Shown: positions 23,923 through 32,346, numbered from the stretch's first letter. The stretch is DNA of 64,000 bases from Nocardioides sp. WS12 (GCF_014108865.1 NZ_CP053928.1:2356001-2420000), one strand, 5' to 3'. The notes: a model not told the origin generated them from the letters alone. Program-made: numbers and translations.

Positions 23923-25047
23923 ATGACGATCACCGACACGAAGTCCACGACCACGCCGCTCGCTCGCGCCGCCGAACTCGGCCCCGAGCTGGCCGCCCAC
24001 GCCTCCCGCCACGACATCGAAGGCACCTTCGTCTCCGAGGCGTACGACGCCCTGCGGGGCGCCGGGTTGCTCCGGGCCGCCGTCCCCGTCGAACTCGGCG
24101 GCGACGGCGCCACGATCTCCGAACTCACCGCCCTGCAGCGCGAGCTCGGCCACCACTGCGGCTCCACCGCGTTGGCCAGTTCCATGCACCAGCACGTCGT
24201 CGCGTTCACGGCCTGGCGCTACCGCCGCGGCCTGCCGGGTGCCGAGGCGACCCTGCGCCGGGTCGCCGAGGAGGACATCCTCCTGGTGTCCACCGGCGGT
24301 GGCGACTTCACCCACCCGCAGGGCGAGGCGGTGAAGGTCGACGGCGGCTACCGCGTCACCGGCCGCAAGCGCTTCGCCAGCCAGTCCGGCCACGGCGACG
24401 TGCTCTCCACGATGTTCGGCTTCGACGACCCCGAGCAGGGCCGACGCGTCCTCAACATGGCCGTCCCCGTCACCGCCGAGGGCGTCACGGTCGCCGACAA
24501 CTGGAACACCCTCGGCATGCGCGGGACGGCGAGCAACGACGTGGACCTCGTCGACGTCTTCGTGCCCGACGAGAAGGTGCTCGCCAACCGTCCGTGGGGC
24601 GTCGTCGACCCGCCGCTCCAGGTCATCACGAGCGTCGCGTTCCCGATCGTCAGCGGGGCCTACCTCGGCGTGGCCGAAGCCGCCTACGAAGCCGCCGTCA
24701 CGGCCGCCGCCCGGCGCAGGGACGACGTCCTCGTGCAGCGCCAGGTCGGCCTGATGCGCACCAAACTGCAGGTGGCCAGCTGGGCCCTCGATGGCGCGCT
24801 GGCCCTGGTGGGCGACGACCCCGCGCCGTCGTACGAGACCTTCCTGGCGGTGATGGCCGCCAAGGCCGAGGTCGCCCGCGCCGGCATCGAGGTCTGCGAT
24901 CTCGCGATGGAGGTCGCCGGTGGCGGCGCCTTCTTCAAGGGCTCCGTGATCGAGCGGGCCTACCGCGACATCCGGGCGGTCAAGTTCCACCCGCTCACGC
25001 CGGAGGACACCCTGGTCGCCGCCGGTCGCCACGCAGTGGGGTTGTAG
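23923..25047 (+). CDS. Acyl-CoA dehydrogenase family protein
   Basis: 374 residues from MTITDTKSTTTPL. The N-terminal helices carry ALRGAGLLRAAVPVELGGDGATISEL, the middle beta-domain VTGRKRFASQSGHGDVLSTM and NWNTLGMRGTASNDVDLVDVFVP, and the C-terminal helices VARAGIEVCDLAMEVAGGGAFFKGSVIERAYRDIRAVKFHP. The pattern is typical of ACADs that act on unusual substrates (including DszC/HsaA-like monooxygenases). The catalytic glutamate of straight-chain ACADs is not obvious. It is controlled by the divergent HxlR regulator. Confidence 0.88.
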   Translation: MTITDTKSTTTPLARAAELGPELAAHASRHDIEGTFVSEAYDALRGAGLLRAAVPVELGGDGATISELTALQRELGHHCGSTALASSMHQHVVAFTAWRYRRGLPGAEATLRRVAEEDILLVSTGGGDFTHPQGEAVKVDGGYRVTGRKRFASQSGHGDVLSTMFGFDDPEQGRRVLNMAVPVTAEGVTVADNWNTLGMRGTASNDVDLVDVFVPDEKVLANRPWGVVDPPLQVITSVAFPIVSGAYLGVAEAAYEAAVTAAARRRDDVLVQRQVGLMRTKLQVASWALDGALALVGDDPAPSYETFLAVMAAKAEVARAGIEVCDLAMEVAGGGAFFKGSVIERAYRDIRAVKFHPLTPEDTLVAAGRHAVGL

Positions 25048-25079
25048 GCGACCAGCGGCGACCAGCGGCGAAGGGGGCT

Positions 25080-25634
25080 TCAGCGCCCGCCGAGCACCCC
25101 GGCGTCGTACGCCTTGAGGACGGAGGCCTTGTCCGCACTGGTCAGGTCTCCGTCCTTGACGGCCATGTCGAGGCGCTCGCTGAGATCGGTACGACGCTCG
25201 GCCTTGTGTGCGGCCTGGACGGTGTCCAGTGCGTCGGCCACCTTGCTCTCGTCGAGACCGAGCTCGTCGGCGAGTGCCTTGGCCAGGGCGGCCTGGCGGT
25301 CGGCCCTCTCCTCGTCCGTCGGCGGCGTGGGCTTCTCGCCCGCCGCCGGCTTCTCACCGTCGGCCGGCTTCAGGTCCTCGCGGACCGCCTTGAGGGCGGC
25401 AGTGAGCTTGTCCTCGGTCACGCCGAGCGCCTTGGCCAGCGCGGCTGTGTCGACGTGCGCACCTCCGCGACCGTGGCCGCCGGGGCCTCCGGGGCCAGGT
25501 CGGGCGTCGGCGCTGGGCGACGAGTCGCTCGTGGTGCTGTCGTCCGCGGTGGCGGTCAGGCTGGCGGCGGTGACGCCGCCGGCAACCGCGCCCGCGGCAA
25601 GGAGGGCCGCGGCCCTCATCCGGTACGTGCTCAT
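25080..25634 (-). CDS. Secreted helical repeat protein of unknown function
   Basis: 184 residues from MSTYRMRAAALLAAGAVAGGV, a clear signal peptide cleaved near TATA/DD. A glycine-rich linker (PGPGGPGGHGRGG) is followed by two similar units: LAKALGVTEDKLTAALKAVRED and LAKALADELGLDESKVADALDTV. They are separated by a Lys/Pro/Glu segment. The unit recurs in many actinobacterial exported proteins. I do not recognise a function. It is monocistronic and converges with the ACAD gene. Confidence 0.75.
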   Translation of the reverse strand: MSTYRMRAAALLAAGAVAGGVTAASLTATADDSTTSDSSPSADARPGPGGPGGHGRGGAHVDTAALAKALGVTEDKLTAALKAVREDLKPADGEKPAAGEKPTPPTDEERADRQAALAKALADELGLDESKVADALDTVQAAHKAERRTDLSERLDMAVKDGDLTSADKASVLKAYDAGVLGGR

Positions 25635-25753
25635 CAAGTGCTCCTCTCCATGGCCCACCTTGGTGGGGACCTGACATGACTGTCCGCCCCGGGGCTTGGC
25701 CTGCGCTGCGGTGGAACTGGCAGGAACCTGTGAATCCGGTCCGTGGGTTGATT

Positions 25754-25779
25754 AATGCGTTAGTGACGGCTAACGTATT
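25754..25779. promoter_or_regulatory. ArsR/SdpR-type operator
   Basis: AATGCGTTAG and CTAACGTATT are inverted across six bases (nine of ten positions pair). The block lies four bases before the GTG start of the SdpR-like gene, consistent with an autoregulatory operator. Confidence 0.72.
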
Positions 25780-25783
25780 GAAC

Positions 25784-26098
25784 GTGACCGACCCGTTCAG
25801 TGCAGCCGCGGAGCCCAGCCGGCGCCGTCTCCTGCAGTTGCTCGCGGCCGGCCCGATGAGCGTCACCGAGCTCGCCGACCAGTTCCCGGTGACCCGTTCG
25901 GCGATCAGCCAGCACCTGCTCGTGCTGGCCGACGCGGGACTGGTCGCGGCCGAGAAGTCCGGCCGGCAACGGATCTACCGCGTCGTCCCCGACGGACTGC
26001 GCCGGCTCCAGGCCGAGATCGATCGGTTCTGGACCTCCGAGCTCGACCAGTTGGTCGCCGACGCCCACGAACTCAACAACAACCGCACCCAGGAGTAG
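25784..26098 (+). CDS. SdpR-like ArsR-family repressor
   Basis: 104 residues from GTG (VTDPFSAAAEPSRRRLLQLL). Winged helix LAAGPMSVTELADQFPVTRSAISQHLLVLADAGLVAAEKSGRQRIYRV lacks metal-binding cysteines, the pattern of the SdpR autorepressor subgroup. Its partner, an AHSA1/SRPBCC gene, starts four bases downstream, the usual pairing of this regulator type. The inverted repeat at 25754-25779 is its probable operator. Confidence 0.88.
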   Translation: MTDPFSAAAEPSRRRLLQLLAAGPMSVTELADQFPVTRSAISQHLLVLADAGLVAAEKSGRQRIYRVVPDGLRRLQAEIDRFWTSELDQLVADAHELNNNRTQE

Positions 26099-26102
26099 AG
26101 CC

Positions 26103-27077
26103 ATGACCTTCTCGAAGACCGTCTCCCTGCCCGTCTCGCCCGATGAGGCGTTCGCGCTCGTCACCCAGCCCGAGCGGTTGCGCCGCTGGACCGCCGTCAC
26201 GGCCCGCGTCGACCTGCGCGCCGGTGGTGACTACCGCTGGACGGTGACCCCGGGCAATGTCGTCGCTGGCACTGTTCGGGAGATCGAGCCCGGGCGCCGG
26301 ATCGTCCTCGAATGGGCCTGGGACGACATGCCCGGCGCCGAGGACGTCGACAGTGCCGTGATCATCACCGTCGAGCCCACCGACGGCGGCTCGCTCGTCA
26401 CGCTCGTGCACGAAGGCCTGACCCCCGAGCAGGAGATCGGCCACGCGGAGGGCTGGAACCACTTCCTCGGCCGCCTCGAGATGGCCGCCGCCAAGGGCGA
26501 CGCCGGTCCCGACGAGTGGGCCTTCGCGCCCGAGAGGATGAACGAGATCGTCGCGGCCGAAGCGAGCCTCGCCGTCCTGCAGGGCGTGCTGCGCCAAGTC
26601 GTCTCGACCGACCGCGAGAAGCCCACCCCGTGCTCCGACTTCACCGTCCACCAGCTCGTCGAGCACCTGCTCGACACGCTCCTGTCCCTCGGCACCATGG
26701 CCGGCGCCGAGCTCACCCGTCCCCAGGGCACGACCCTCGAGGACACCGTCTCGACCCTCGCGTCCGATGTCATCGAGGCCTGGCGTCGTCGCGGGCTCGA
26801 CGGGATGGCGATGAGCCCGTTCGGCGAAGCACCGGCCCCCGTCCTCGCCGGCATCGTCTCGATCGAGTTGCTCCTGCACGCCTGGGACTTCGCCCAGGCG
26901 ACCGGCGCGACCCTCACCGTCAGCGACGCCGTCGTCGAGTACGTCGCCGGATCGGCCGCCCAGGTCATCCCCGGTGCGCGCGGCCGGGCCTTCGCCGATG
27001 AGGTCGTTGCGGACGCGGGATCCGACGCGTTGACCCGCCTGGCGGCGTACAGCGGACGGACGCCCCTCGCGGCCTGA
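26103..27077 (+). CDS. AHSA1/SRPBCC domain fused to TIGR03086-type mycothiol-like domain
   Basis: 324 residues. Residues 1-135 are an SRPBCC/AHSA1 fold (VSLPVSPDEAFALVTQPERLRRWTAVTARVDLRAGGDYRWTV ... GGSLVTLVHEGL ... GWNHFLGRLEMAA). Residues about 150-320 are a TIGR03086/maleylpyruvate-isomerase-like helical domain (PTPCSDFTVHQLVEHLLDTLLSLG ... SIELLLHAWDFAQATGA), with a conserved H-x3-D (HAWD) type metal site. The two are usually separate genes. Detoxification or thiol-dependent chemistry is possible but unproven. It follows the SdpR-like repressor. Confidence 0.86.
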   Translation: MTFSKTVSLPVSPDEAFALVTQPERLRRWTAVTARVDLRAGGDYRWTVTPGNVVAGTVREIEPGRRIVLEWAWDDMPGAEDVDSAVIITVEPTDGGSLVTLVHEGLTPEQEIGHAEGWNHFLGRLEMAAAKGDAGPDEWAFAPERMNEIVAAEASLAVLQGVLRQVVSTDREKPTPCSDFTVHQLVEHLLDTLLSLGTMAGAELTRPQGTTLEDTVSTLASDVIEAWRRRGLDGMAMSPFGEAPAPVLAGIVSIELLLHAWDFAQATGATLTVSDAVVEYVAGSAAQVIPGARGRAFADEVVADAGSDALTRLAAYSGRTPLAA

Positions 27078-27078
27078 A

Positions 27079-27162
27079 GGGAGTGCGCTAATCTGGTGCC
27101 ACCACCGAGCGTCGTCGCAACTGATGCGCCACCGGTGATGAGCACCCGATCGGCGCACTCCC
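27079..27162 (+). other. 84-nt long-range hairpin, possible structured leader or terminator
   Basis: GGGAGTGCGC (27079-27088) pairs perfectly with GCGCACTCCC (27153-27162). Inside, GGTGC (27095-27099) pairs with GCACC (27142-27146), CACCG (27103-27107) with CGGTG (27133-27137), and GCGTC (27109-27113) with GATGC (27123-27127, one G-U). It begins two bases after the upstream stop and ends 67 bases before the SNF2 start. It may terminate the upstream transcript or act as a 5' leader of the helicase gene. Confidence 0.5.
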
Positions 27163-27229
27163 GCAGCAGCGCGAGCCCCGGTCACCGTCGAAGGAACCTC
27201 GCGGACCTGTCCGCATCGGAAGGAAACCT

Positions 27230-29374
27230 GTGGCTCGAGGAGGCCAGCGGGGCGCGACGCAGCAGCGTCGGAACCCCCAGGCGGCGCGTACGCGCCGCAA
27301 CGAAGAGGGGATCATTCCCCAGCTCGCGCGCGCCGTGCGTGAGGTCGAGGCCGCGGTCGCGCGCCGCTCCGCGATGCCGGAGGTGCGCGCCAAGTTCCAG
27401 GTCGTCGCACTGCTGGCCCGCGAGGAGCGGGCCCGCGTCAAGGGCGACACCGAACTGTCCGACAGCCGCCGCGGCGAGGAGCTCAAGCGCCTGGACGGGA
27501 TCGCCACGATCCTCGCCCAGACCGCCGCCCGCGACAGCACCCTGTTCACCCTTCTCGACGAGAACGCCGAGATGTCGGAGACGGCCAAGGCCGTCCGCCG
27601 CGAACTGCTCCGCAAGGCCGGCGCCGAGCCCGAGCCGGAGCCCGAGCCGGTCATCGAGATCGTCGACGGCGCCGCGGCCGAGCGGCGGGCGTACCCACTG
27701 TCCGTGCAGGCGCGCCAGCTCGCCAACCCGTTCCTCGCCCCTGACTTCGAGCACGCCCGGTCCCGCGTCCGGCCCCGCCGCCTGGCCGGTTGGGAACTGC
27801 TCGAGCCGCTGTTCCGCTCCTTCGAGCGCGCCGCACCCGACGCCCCGGCGTGCATGCCGCTGCCGGAAGCCGATCAACTGGTCTCGATGACCGGTCGGCA
27901 CGCGCCGGCCGGCCGCGAACTGATGCCGCACCAGGCGCAGTTGATCGCGTCGGCCGCCGAGGGCCACCGCACCTACCTGCTCGCCGACGAGCCCGGCCTC
28001 GGCAAGACCGCGCAGGCACTGCTCGCCGCGGAAGCCGCGGGCGCGTTCCCGCTGCTGGCCGTCGTACCCAATGTCGTGAAGACGAACTGGGCGCGCGAGG
28101 TGGACCTGTGGGTCCCCAACCGCCGCGCGACCGTCCTGCACGGTGACGGCGACGACGCCGACGGCTTCGCCGACGTCTTCATCGTCAACTACGAGATCCT
28201 CGACCGGCACACCGGCTGGCTGGCCACGCACGGCTTCCGCGGGATGATCGTTGACGAGGCGCACTACATCAAGAACAAGGGCTCCCAGCGCTCGCAGAAC
28301 GTGCTGGAGTTGTCCGCGAAGATCCGCGCGCGGATCGCCCGTCCGCTGCTGATGGCGCTGACCGGCACCCCGCTGATCAACGACATCGAGGACTTCCGCG
28401 CGATCTGGCAGTTCCTCGGCTGGATCGACGACGTCGTCCCGCAGGGCGAGCTGATGGAAGCCCTCGAGGAGACCGGCCTGTCGCCGGCCGACCTCGGCTT
28501 CTATCCCGCCGCCCGCCGCGCCGTCATCGACGAGGGCATCGTGCGCCGCCGCAAGATCGACGTCGCCGCCGACATCCCCGCCCGCCGTATCGCGGACATG
28601 CCGGTCGAGCTCGAAGGCGAAGCCGGCCGCTCGATCCGCAAGGCCGAGCAGGAGCTCGCCCGCCGCATGACGGAGCGGTACGACGCCGCGCTGTCCACGC
28701 GTCGTGCCGGGACCGTGGTCGACGGGATCGACCACGACCTCGTGCGTCGGGTGGCGACCTGGGAGCGCGAGGACAACTCGACCAAGACCGGCGAGAACGT
28801 GTTCGGCATGCTGCGTCGGATCGGCCAGGCCAAGGCCGGCCTCGCGGCGGACTACACCGCCCAGTTGGCGCGCAACGTCGGCAAGGTCGTCTTCTTTGCC
28901 AAGCACATCGACGTGATGGACCAGGCCGAGAAGACCTTCGCCGAGCGTGGCATCAAGTACAGCTCGATCCGTGGCGACCAAACGAGCACCGCTCGCCAGA
29001 AGGCGATCGACGCGTTCGTGAACGACCCCGAGGTGCAGGTCGCGGTCTGCTCGCTCACCGCGGCCGGCGTCGGCCTCAACCTGCAGGTCGCGTCCAACCT
29101 GGTGCTCGCCGAGCTCTCGTGGACCGACGCCGAGCAGACGCAGGCCATCGACCGGGTGCACCGGATCGGCCAGGACGAGCCGGTCACCGCCTGGCGGATC
29201 ATCGCCACGCAGACGCTCGACACCCGGATCGCCGAACTCATCGACAAGAAGGCCGGCCTCGCGGCGCGGGCCCTCGACGGTGCGGGCGAGGACGTCGAGG
29301 GCGGTTCGATCGACCTGCAGACCGAGGCGCTGGTCGCCCTGCTGACCTCGGCGCTGGAGGAACGCGGCGACTGA
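27230..29374 (+). CDS. SNF2-family DNA helicase/translocase
   Basis: 714 residues from a GTG with an AAGGAAA ribosome site. Motif Q is ELMPHQAQLI, Walker A DEPGLGKT (residues 253-260), the DEAH box VDEAHYIKNK (about 341-350), motif III ALTGTPLIND. The C-terminal lobe has VVFFAKHIDVMDQAEK, VCSLTAAGVGLNLQVAS and QTQAIDRVHRIGQ. The first ~200 residues are a lysine/arginine- and alanine-rich helical region with an EPEPEPEP stretch. It is a double-strand DNA translocase of the Snf2 group; target and partners are unknown. The gene is solitary. Confidence 0.92.
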   Translation: MARGGQRGATQQRRNPQAARTRRNEEGIIPQLARAVREVEAAVARRSAMPEVRAKFQVVALLAREERARVKGDTELSDSRRGEELKRLDGIATILAQTAARDSTLFTLLDENAEMSETAKAVRRELLRKAGAEPEPEPEPVIEIVDGAAAERRAYPLSVQARQLANPFLAPDFEHARSRVRPRRLAGWELLEPLFRSFERAAPDAPACMPLPEADQLVSMTGRHAPAGRELMPHQAQLIASAAEGHRTYLLADEPGLGKTAQALLAAEAAGAFPLLAVVPNVVKTNWAREVDLWVPNRRATVLHGDGDDADGFADVFIVNYEILDRHTGWLATHGFRGMIVDEAHYIKNKGSQRSQNVLELSAKIRARIARPLLMALTGTPLINDIEDFRAIWQFLGWIDDVVPQGELMEALEETGLSPADLGFYPAARRAVIDEGIVRRRKIDVAADIPARRIADMPVELEGEAGRSIRKAEQELARRMTERYDAALSTRRAGTVVDGIDHDLVRRVATWEREDNSTKTGENVFGMLRRIGQAKAGLAADYTAQLARNVGKVVFFAKHIDVMDQAEKTFAERGIKYSSIRGDQTSTARQKAIDAFVNDPEVQVAVCSLTAAGVGLNLQVASNLVLAELSWTDAEQTQAIDRVHRIGQDEPVTAWRIIATQTLDTRIAELIDKKAGLAARALDGAGEDVEGGSIDLQTEALVALLTSALEERGD

Positions 29375-29395
29375 CGCCGGTGGCTCCGAATGCCT

Positions 29396-29442
29396 TTGAC
29401 CTGCGCTGAGCACTCACCACGTGAGTGCCCAGCGCAGGTCAA
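29396..29442. terminator. Bidirectional hairpin terminator
   Basis: TTGACCTGCGCTG (29396-29408) and its complement at 29430-29442 flank a second arm pair GCACTCAC/GTGAGTGC around a CAC loop, a 21-bp stem with one A/C mismatch. It sits in the convergent gap between the SNF2 gene and the Pr6Pr gene. No T-tract follows, as is common for high-GC actinobacterial terminators. Confidence 0.75.
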
Positions 29443-29469
29443 GCGATGTAGGTGGCATCCCGCTGAGGC

Positions 29470-30105
29470 CTACGGGCGCGCGGACAGCTTCTGGTCGGCG
29501 TACCCGTAGAGCGCGATCACGGCACCGAACAGGGCCGTGATCCCGATGCACACGGCGATCACATGGCCCCAGCCCTTCTCGTCGTAGTCGAGGAACGGGT
29601 ACGGGAACCAGTCGGTGGCCGCACCGGCGATCAGGATGACCATGAGCCAGGCGATCGGCCAGGCCAGGGAGACCTCGATCCCGCGTCGTTCGACGCGCGG
29701 GCGGGGGCCGAAGGCGATCCAGCCGATGACGGCGAGGGCCGGGACGACCATGTGCAGCAACTTGTCAGCGACGTAGCTTCCGCCCTCGAGGTCGAGCAGT
29801 GGGCGCAGCAGGAAGAAGTGCACCAGGCCGGTGACGGTGATGCCGACGATCCCGGCCAGCCGCAGCGACCGGAACCCGGTGCCGTCGCGGTCGGGATTGC
29901 GGGCGAGCATCGCCGTGGCGATCGCGATCAACACGTTGCTCTGGATCGTGAAGTACGCGACCAGGCGGATCAGGCGGGTCGCCAGTGTCGGGGGGTTCTC
30001 CTCCACCAGCACCGACGAGCCCTGGAACACGAGGACGGTCTGGAGCACGAGCGCGCCGATCGCCACCGCCGCGGTCAGGGCGTGCCACCCACGGGCCCGG
30101 GTCAT
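29470..30105 (-). CDS. Pr6Pr family membrane protein
   Basis: 211 residues with six membrane helices: 9-29, 46-68, 83-103, 118-136, 147-166 and 180-200. VAYFTIQSNVLIAIATAMLA and WFPYPFLDYDEKGWGHV are typical of Pr6Pr_MT proteins (FAR-17a-like). Function is unknown. The start overlaps the stop of the TetR gene (ATGA), so it is part of that transcript. Confidence 0.85.
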   Translation of the reverse strand: MTRARGWHALTAAVAIGALVLQTVLVFQGSSVLVEENPPTLATRLIRLVAYFTIQSNVLIAIATAMLARNPDRDGTGFRSLRLAGIVGITVTGLVHFFLLRPLLDLEGGSYVADKLLHMVVPALAVIGWIAFGPRPRVERRGIEVSLAWPIAWLMVILIAGAATDWFPYPFLDYDEKGWGHVIAVCIGITALFGAVIALYGYADQKLSARP

Positions 30106-30704
30106 GGCGTCACCAACTGCTGGATCGCGTCGCCGTACAGCCGGACGAGGGTGTCCGGGGGAGCAGCACTGAGCACGGGGTCCTCCTGGAGGAACAGCAG
30201 GTTGAGCAGACCGGCAATCTGGGCGACGACGAGGGCGACGCGGATCTCGCGATCCTCGCCCTCGAGGCGGGGAGCCAGGGGAGCGATGTAGGCCTCGGCA
30301 GTGTGACGAACCATCTCATCGCGGACCTGCTGGAGGTGGGAGGCCTGCGCGATGGCGACGAAGCGGCGCCGCATGGCGGTGTTCCCGCCCTCGAGGAAGT
30401 AGGTGACCAGGCGTCGGCCGAGGTCCTCGACGGGGCCCTCGATGACCGGGCCGATGCCCAGCGAGGTGTCCATGGTGCGCAGGAAGAGCGCTTCTTTCGA
30501 ACCGAAGTGCCGGATCACCAGGGCGGGATCGACGCCGGCCTCGGCGGCGATGCCGCGGACCGAGGCGCCTTCGAACCCGCGCTCGGCGAAGAGCTTCTTC
30601 CCGGCCGCCTCGATCGCGGCCCGGGTCGCGCGCCCGGCCGGCCGGAGCCGGCTGTCGTCGGTCGGCTCGGCCGAGGTCTTCGTCACACCGCAACCGTAGG
30701 CCAT
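30102..30704 (-). CDS. TetR-family repressor
   Basis: 200 residues from the ATG at 30704; a GTG at 30686 is an alternative. The HTH (KKLFAERGFEGASVRGIAAEAGVDPALVIRHFGSKEALF) is canonical TetR/AcrR. The C-terminal ligand domain is all-helical. It is divergent from an MFS exporter with two perfect operator-like palindromes between them, so it probably represses both until the drug or metabolite appears. Pr6Pr is co-translated downstream. Confidence 0.9.
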   Translation of the reverse strand: MAYGCGVTKTSAEPTDDSRLRPAGRATRAAIEAAGKKLFAERGFEGASVRGIAAEAGVDPALVIRHFGSKEALFLRTMDTSLGIGPVIEGPVEDLGRRLVTYFLEGGNTAMRRRFVAIAQASHLQQVRDEMVRHTAEAYIAPLAPRLEGEDREIRVALVVAQIAGLLNLLFLQEDPVLSAAPPDTLVRLYGDAIQQLVTP

Positions 30705-30715
30705 CGACAACCAAG

Positions 30716-30730
30716 GTCAACGGCGTTGAC
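30716..30730. promoter_or_regulatory. TetR operator, site 1
   Basis: GTCAACGGCGTTGAC, a perfect 15-bp palindrome around one central base. It lies 12 bases before the TetR ATG at 30704. Confidence 0.85.
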
Positions 30731-30738
30731 ACCCAAGG

Positions 30739-30753
30739 GTCAACGCCGTTGAC
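30739..30753. promoter_or_regulatory. TetR operator, site 2
   Basis: GTCAACGCCGTTGAC, identical to site 1 except for the central base. Centres are 23 bp apart. It ends seven bases before the chosen GTG of the MFS gene and covers the alternative TTG start at 30749. Confidence 0.85.
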
Positions 30754-30760
30754 TCTGCTG

Positions 30761-32194
30761 GTGACCACCACTTCTCCCGGCCCGGCCGCGGCCACCGGTA
30801 CGCCCGCCGATGATCTCCCGGGCGCGCCGCTCCTCACCGTGGTGGTGCTCTGCTTCGGTGGCCTTGTCACCGCCCTCACCCAGACCATGGTGATCCCGAT
30901 CCAGGGCGAGCTCGGCAGGTTGCTCGGCACCACCGAGGCCAACGCCTCCTGGGTGGTCACGGCAACGCTGGTGGCCGGAGCCGTCGCCATGCCGATCGCC
31001 GGCCGCCTCGGAGACCTGTTCGGCAAGCAGCGGGTCCTGGCGATCTGCGCCGGTGCCCTCGTCCTCGGGTCCCTCGTCTGCGCCCTGAGCAACACGCTCG
31101 TGCCGATGCTCGCTGGCCGGCTGCTGCAGGGCCTGGCCATGGGCTTCATCCCTGTCGGCATCGCCCTCATGCGCGAGGTCACCCCGCCGCGACTGACCGC
31201 CACCGGCATCGCCGCGATGAGCGCCACCCTCGGCGTCGGCGGCGCGATCGCGCTCCCGCTGTCCGCGTGGATCGTTCAGCACTACAGCTGGCACGCCCTG
31301 TTCTGGGTCTCGACCGTGCTGGCCGCTGCCGTGGCGCTGGCCGTCGTCGCCCTGGTCCCGCACGTCCGCGACGCGGTGCCCGGCCGGTTCGACGCGGTGG
31401 GTGCCGTCGGTCTCGCGATCGGTCTCGTCGCGCTGCTCGTCGCCGTGTCCAAGGGCAACGAGTGGGGCTGGGCGCACGGCCGCACCATCGGCCTCGCCAT
31501 CGCCGGCGTGCTGGTGCTCCTCGCCTGGGGCAGCTACGAGCTGCGCGTCAGTGACCCGCTGTGCGACCTGCGGGTCAGCGCCCGCCGCCCGGTCCTGCTG
31601 ACCAATATCGCCGCGATCGCGATCGGCTTCGGGATGCTCGCCCAGGCCATCGTCGTACCCCGCCTGCTGCAGGCGCCGGTCGAGACGGGTTACGGCCTGG
31701 GGCAGACCCTGATCGAGACCGGGCTCTGGCTGGCTCCCGGCGGGCTCGTGATGATGGCGTTCTCGCCCGTCTCCGGGCGCCTGATCGGGCTCCTCGGCGC
31801 GCGCGTGACCCTGATGATCGGCGGGATCGTGCTCGGGCTCGGCTACCTCTTCGCCGTGTTCCTCACCGACGCCCCGTGGCAACTCATGGTGGCGAACTGC
31901 ATCACCTCGGCCGGCGTGGGCATCGGGTACGCCGCCATGCCGACCCTGATCCTCGAGAACGTCCCGGTGAGCGAGGCCGGTTCGGCGGTCGGCATCAACG
32001 GGCTGATGCGGTCCATCGGCACCAGCATCGCGGCCGCCGTGATGGTCGCGATCCTGACCGCCACGACCGTCGACTTCGGCGGTCACGCGCTCCCCAGCGC
32101 CGACGCCTTCCGGGCCTGCTTCATCGTCGGCGCGGGCGCCGCCTTCCTCGGCGTCCTGTTCGCCGGACTGGTCCCGCGCCGTCGTACCGCCTGA
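30761..32194 (+). CDS. MFS drug-exporter-like transporter (DHA2, 14-TM)
   Basis: 477 residues from the GTG at 30761. About 14 membrane helices; the N-terminal motif A reads GRLGDLFGKQRVLAICA, and TGIAAMSATLGVGGAIALPLSAWIV contains the antiporter-type motif C. This matches EmrB/QacA proton-driven multidrug antiporters. Expression is probably controlled by the divergent TetR at the twin palindromes. The substrate is not readable. Confidence 0.9.
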   Translation: MTTTSPGPAAATGTPADDLPGAPLLTVVVLCFGGLVTALTQTMVIPIQGELGRLLGTTEANASWVVTATLVAGAVAMPIAGRLGDLFGKQRVLAICAGALVLGSLVCALSNTLVPMLAGRLLQGLAMGFIPVGIALMREVTPPRLTATGIAAMSATLGVGGAIALPLSAWIVQHYSWHALFWVSTVLAAAVALAVVALVPHVRDAVPGRFDAVGAVGLAIGLVALLVAVSKGNEWGWAHGRTIGLAIAGVLVLLAWGSYELRVSDPLCDLRVSARRPVLLTNIAAIAIGFGMLAQAIVVPRLLQAPVETGYGLGQTLIETGLWLAPGGLVMMAFSPVSGRLIGLLGARVTLMIGGIVLGLGYLFAVFLTDAPWQLMVANCITSAGVGIGYAAMPTLILENVPVSEAGSAVGINGLMRSIGTSIAAAVMVAILTATTVDFGGHALPSADAFRACFIVGAGAAFLGVLFAGLVPRRRTA

Positions 32195-32208
32195 AGCACC
32201 ACAACGCA

Positions 32209-32238
32209 CTCGGAGAGGTTTCTGCGACAAGACTTCAC
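32209..32238 (-). repeat. GGTTTCT repeat, single unit (locus 3)
   Basis: GAGAGGTTTCTGCGACAAG 19 bases after the MFS stop matches the repeat units at 15.4 kb (GGGTTTCTGCGACGAA). One unit only. Confidence 0.5.
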
Positions 32239-32313
32239 GGTTAACCGGAACCTCGTCGTCCCTGCATCGTTGGGTCAGTGTGGGGCGGTGACTGGGGGGT
32301 TCCGCGACACGCA

Positions 32314-32346
32314 GGGGCGGTTCCGGTCATCGACCGGGGCCGCCCC
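32314..32346 (+). other. Strong hairpin in the DUF445 leader
   Basis: GGGGCGG ... CCGGTC loops through ATC to GACCGG ... CCGCCCC. The TT opposite GG between the arms can form two U-G pairs in RNA, giving a continuous 15-bp helix. It ends 25 bases before the DUF445 GTG. It may be a terminator for the MFS transcript or a leader structure. Confidence 0.6.

Noticed and set aside
27079..27162. tRNA or small SRP RNA in the 84-nt hairpin
   Set aside because: No TTCRA T-loop, anticodon arm or CCA-adjacent geometry; and no GGAAGGAAGCAGCC-type SRP core.
30749..30760. TTG start for the MFS gene
   Set aside because: It lies inside the second TetR palindrome and adds four residues without support; the GTG at 30761 is preferred.
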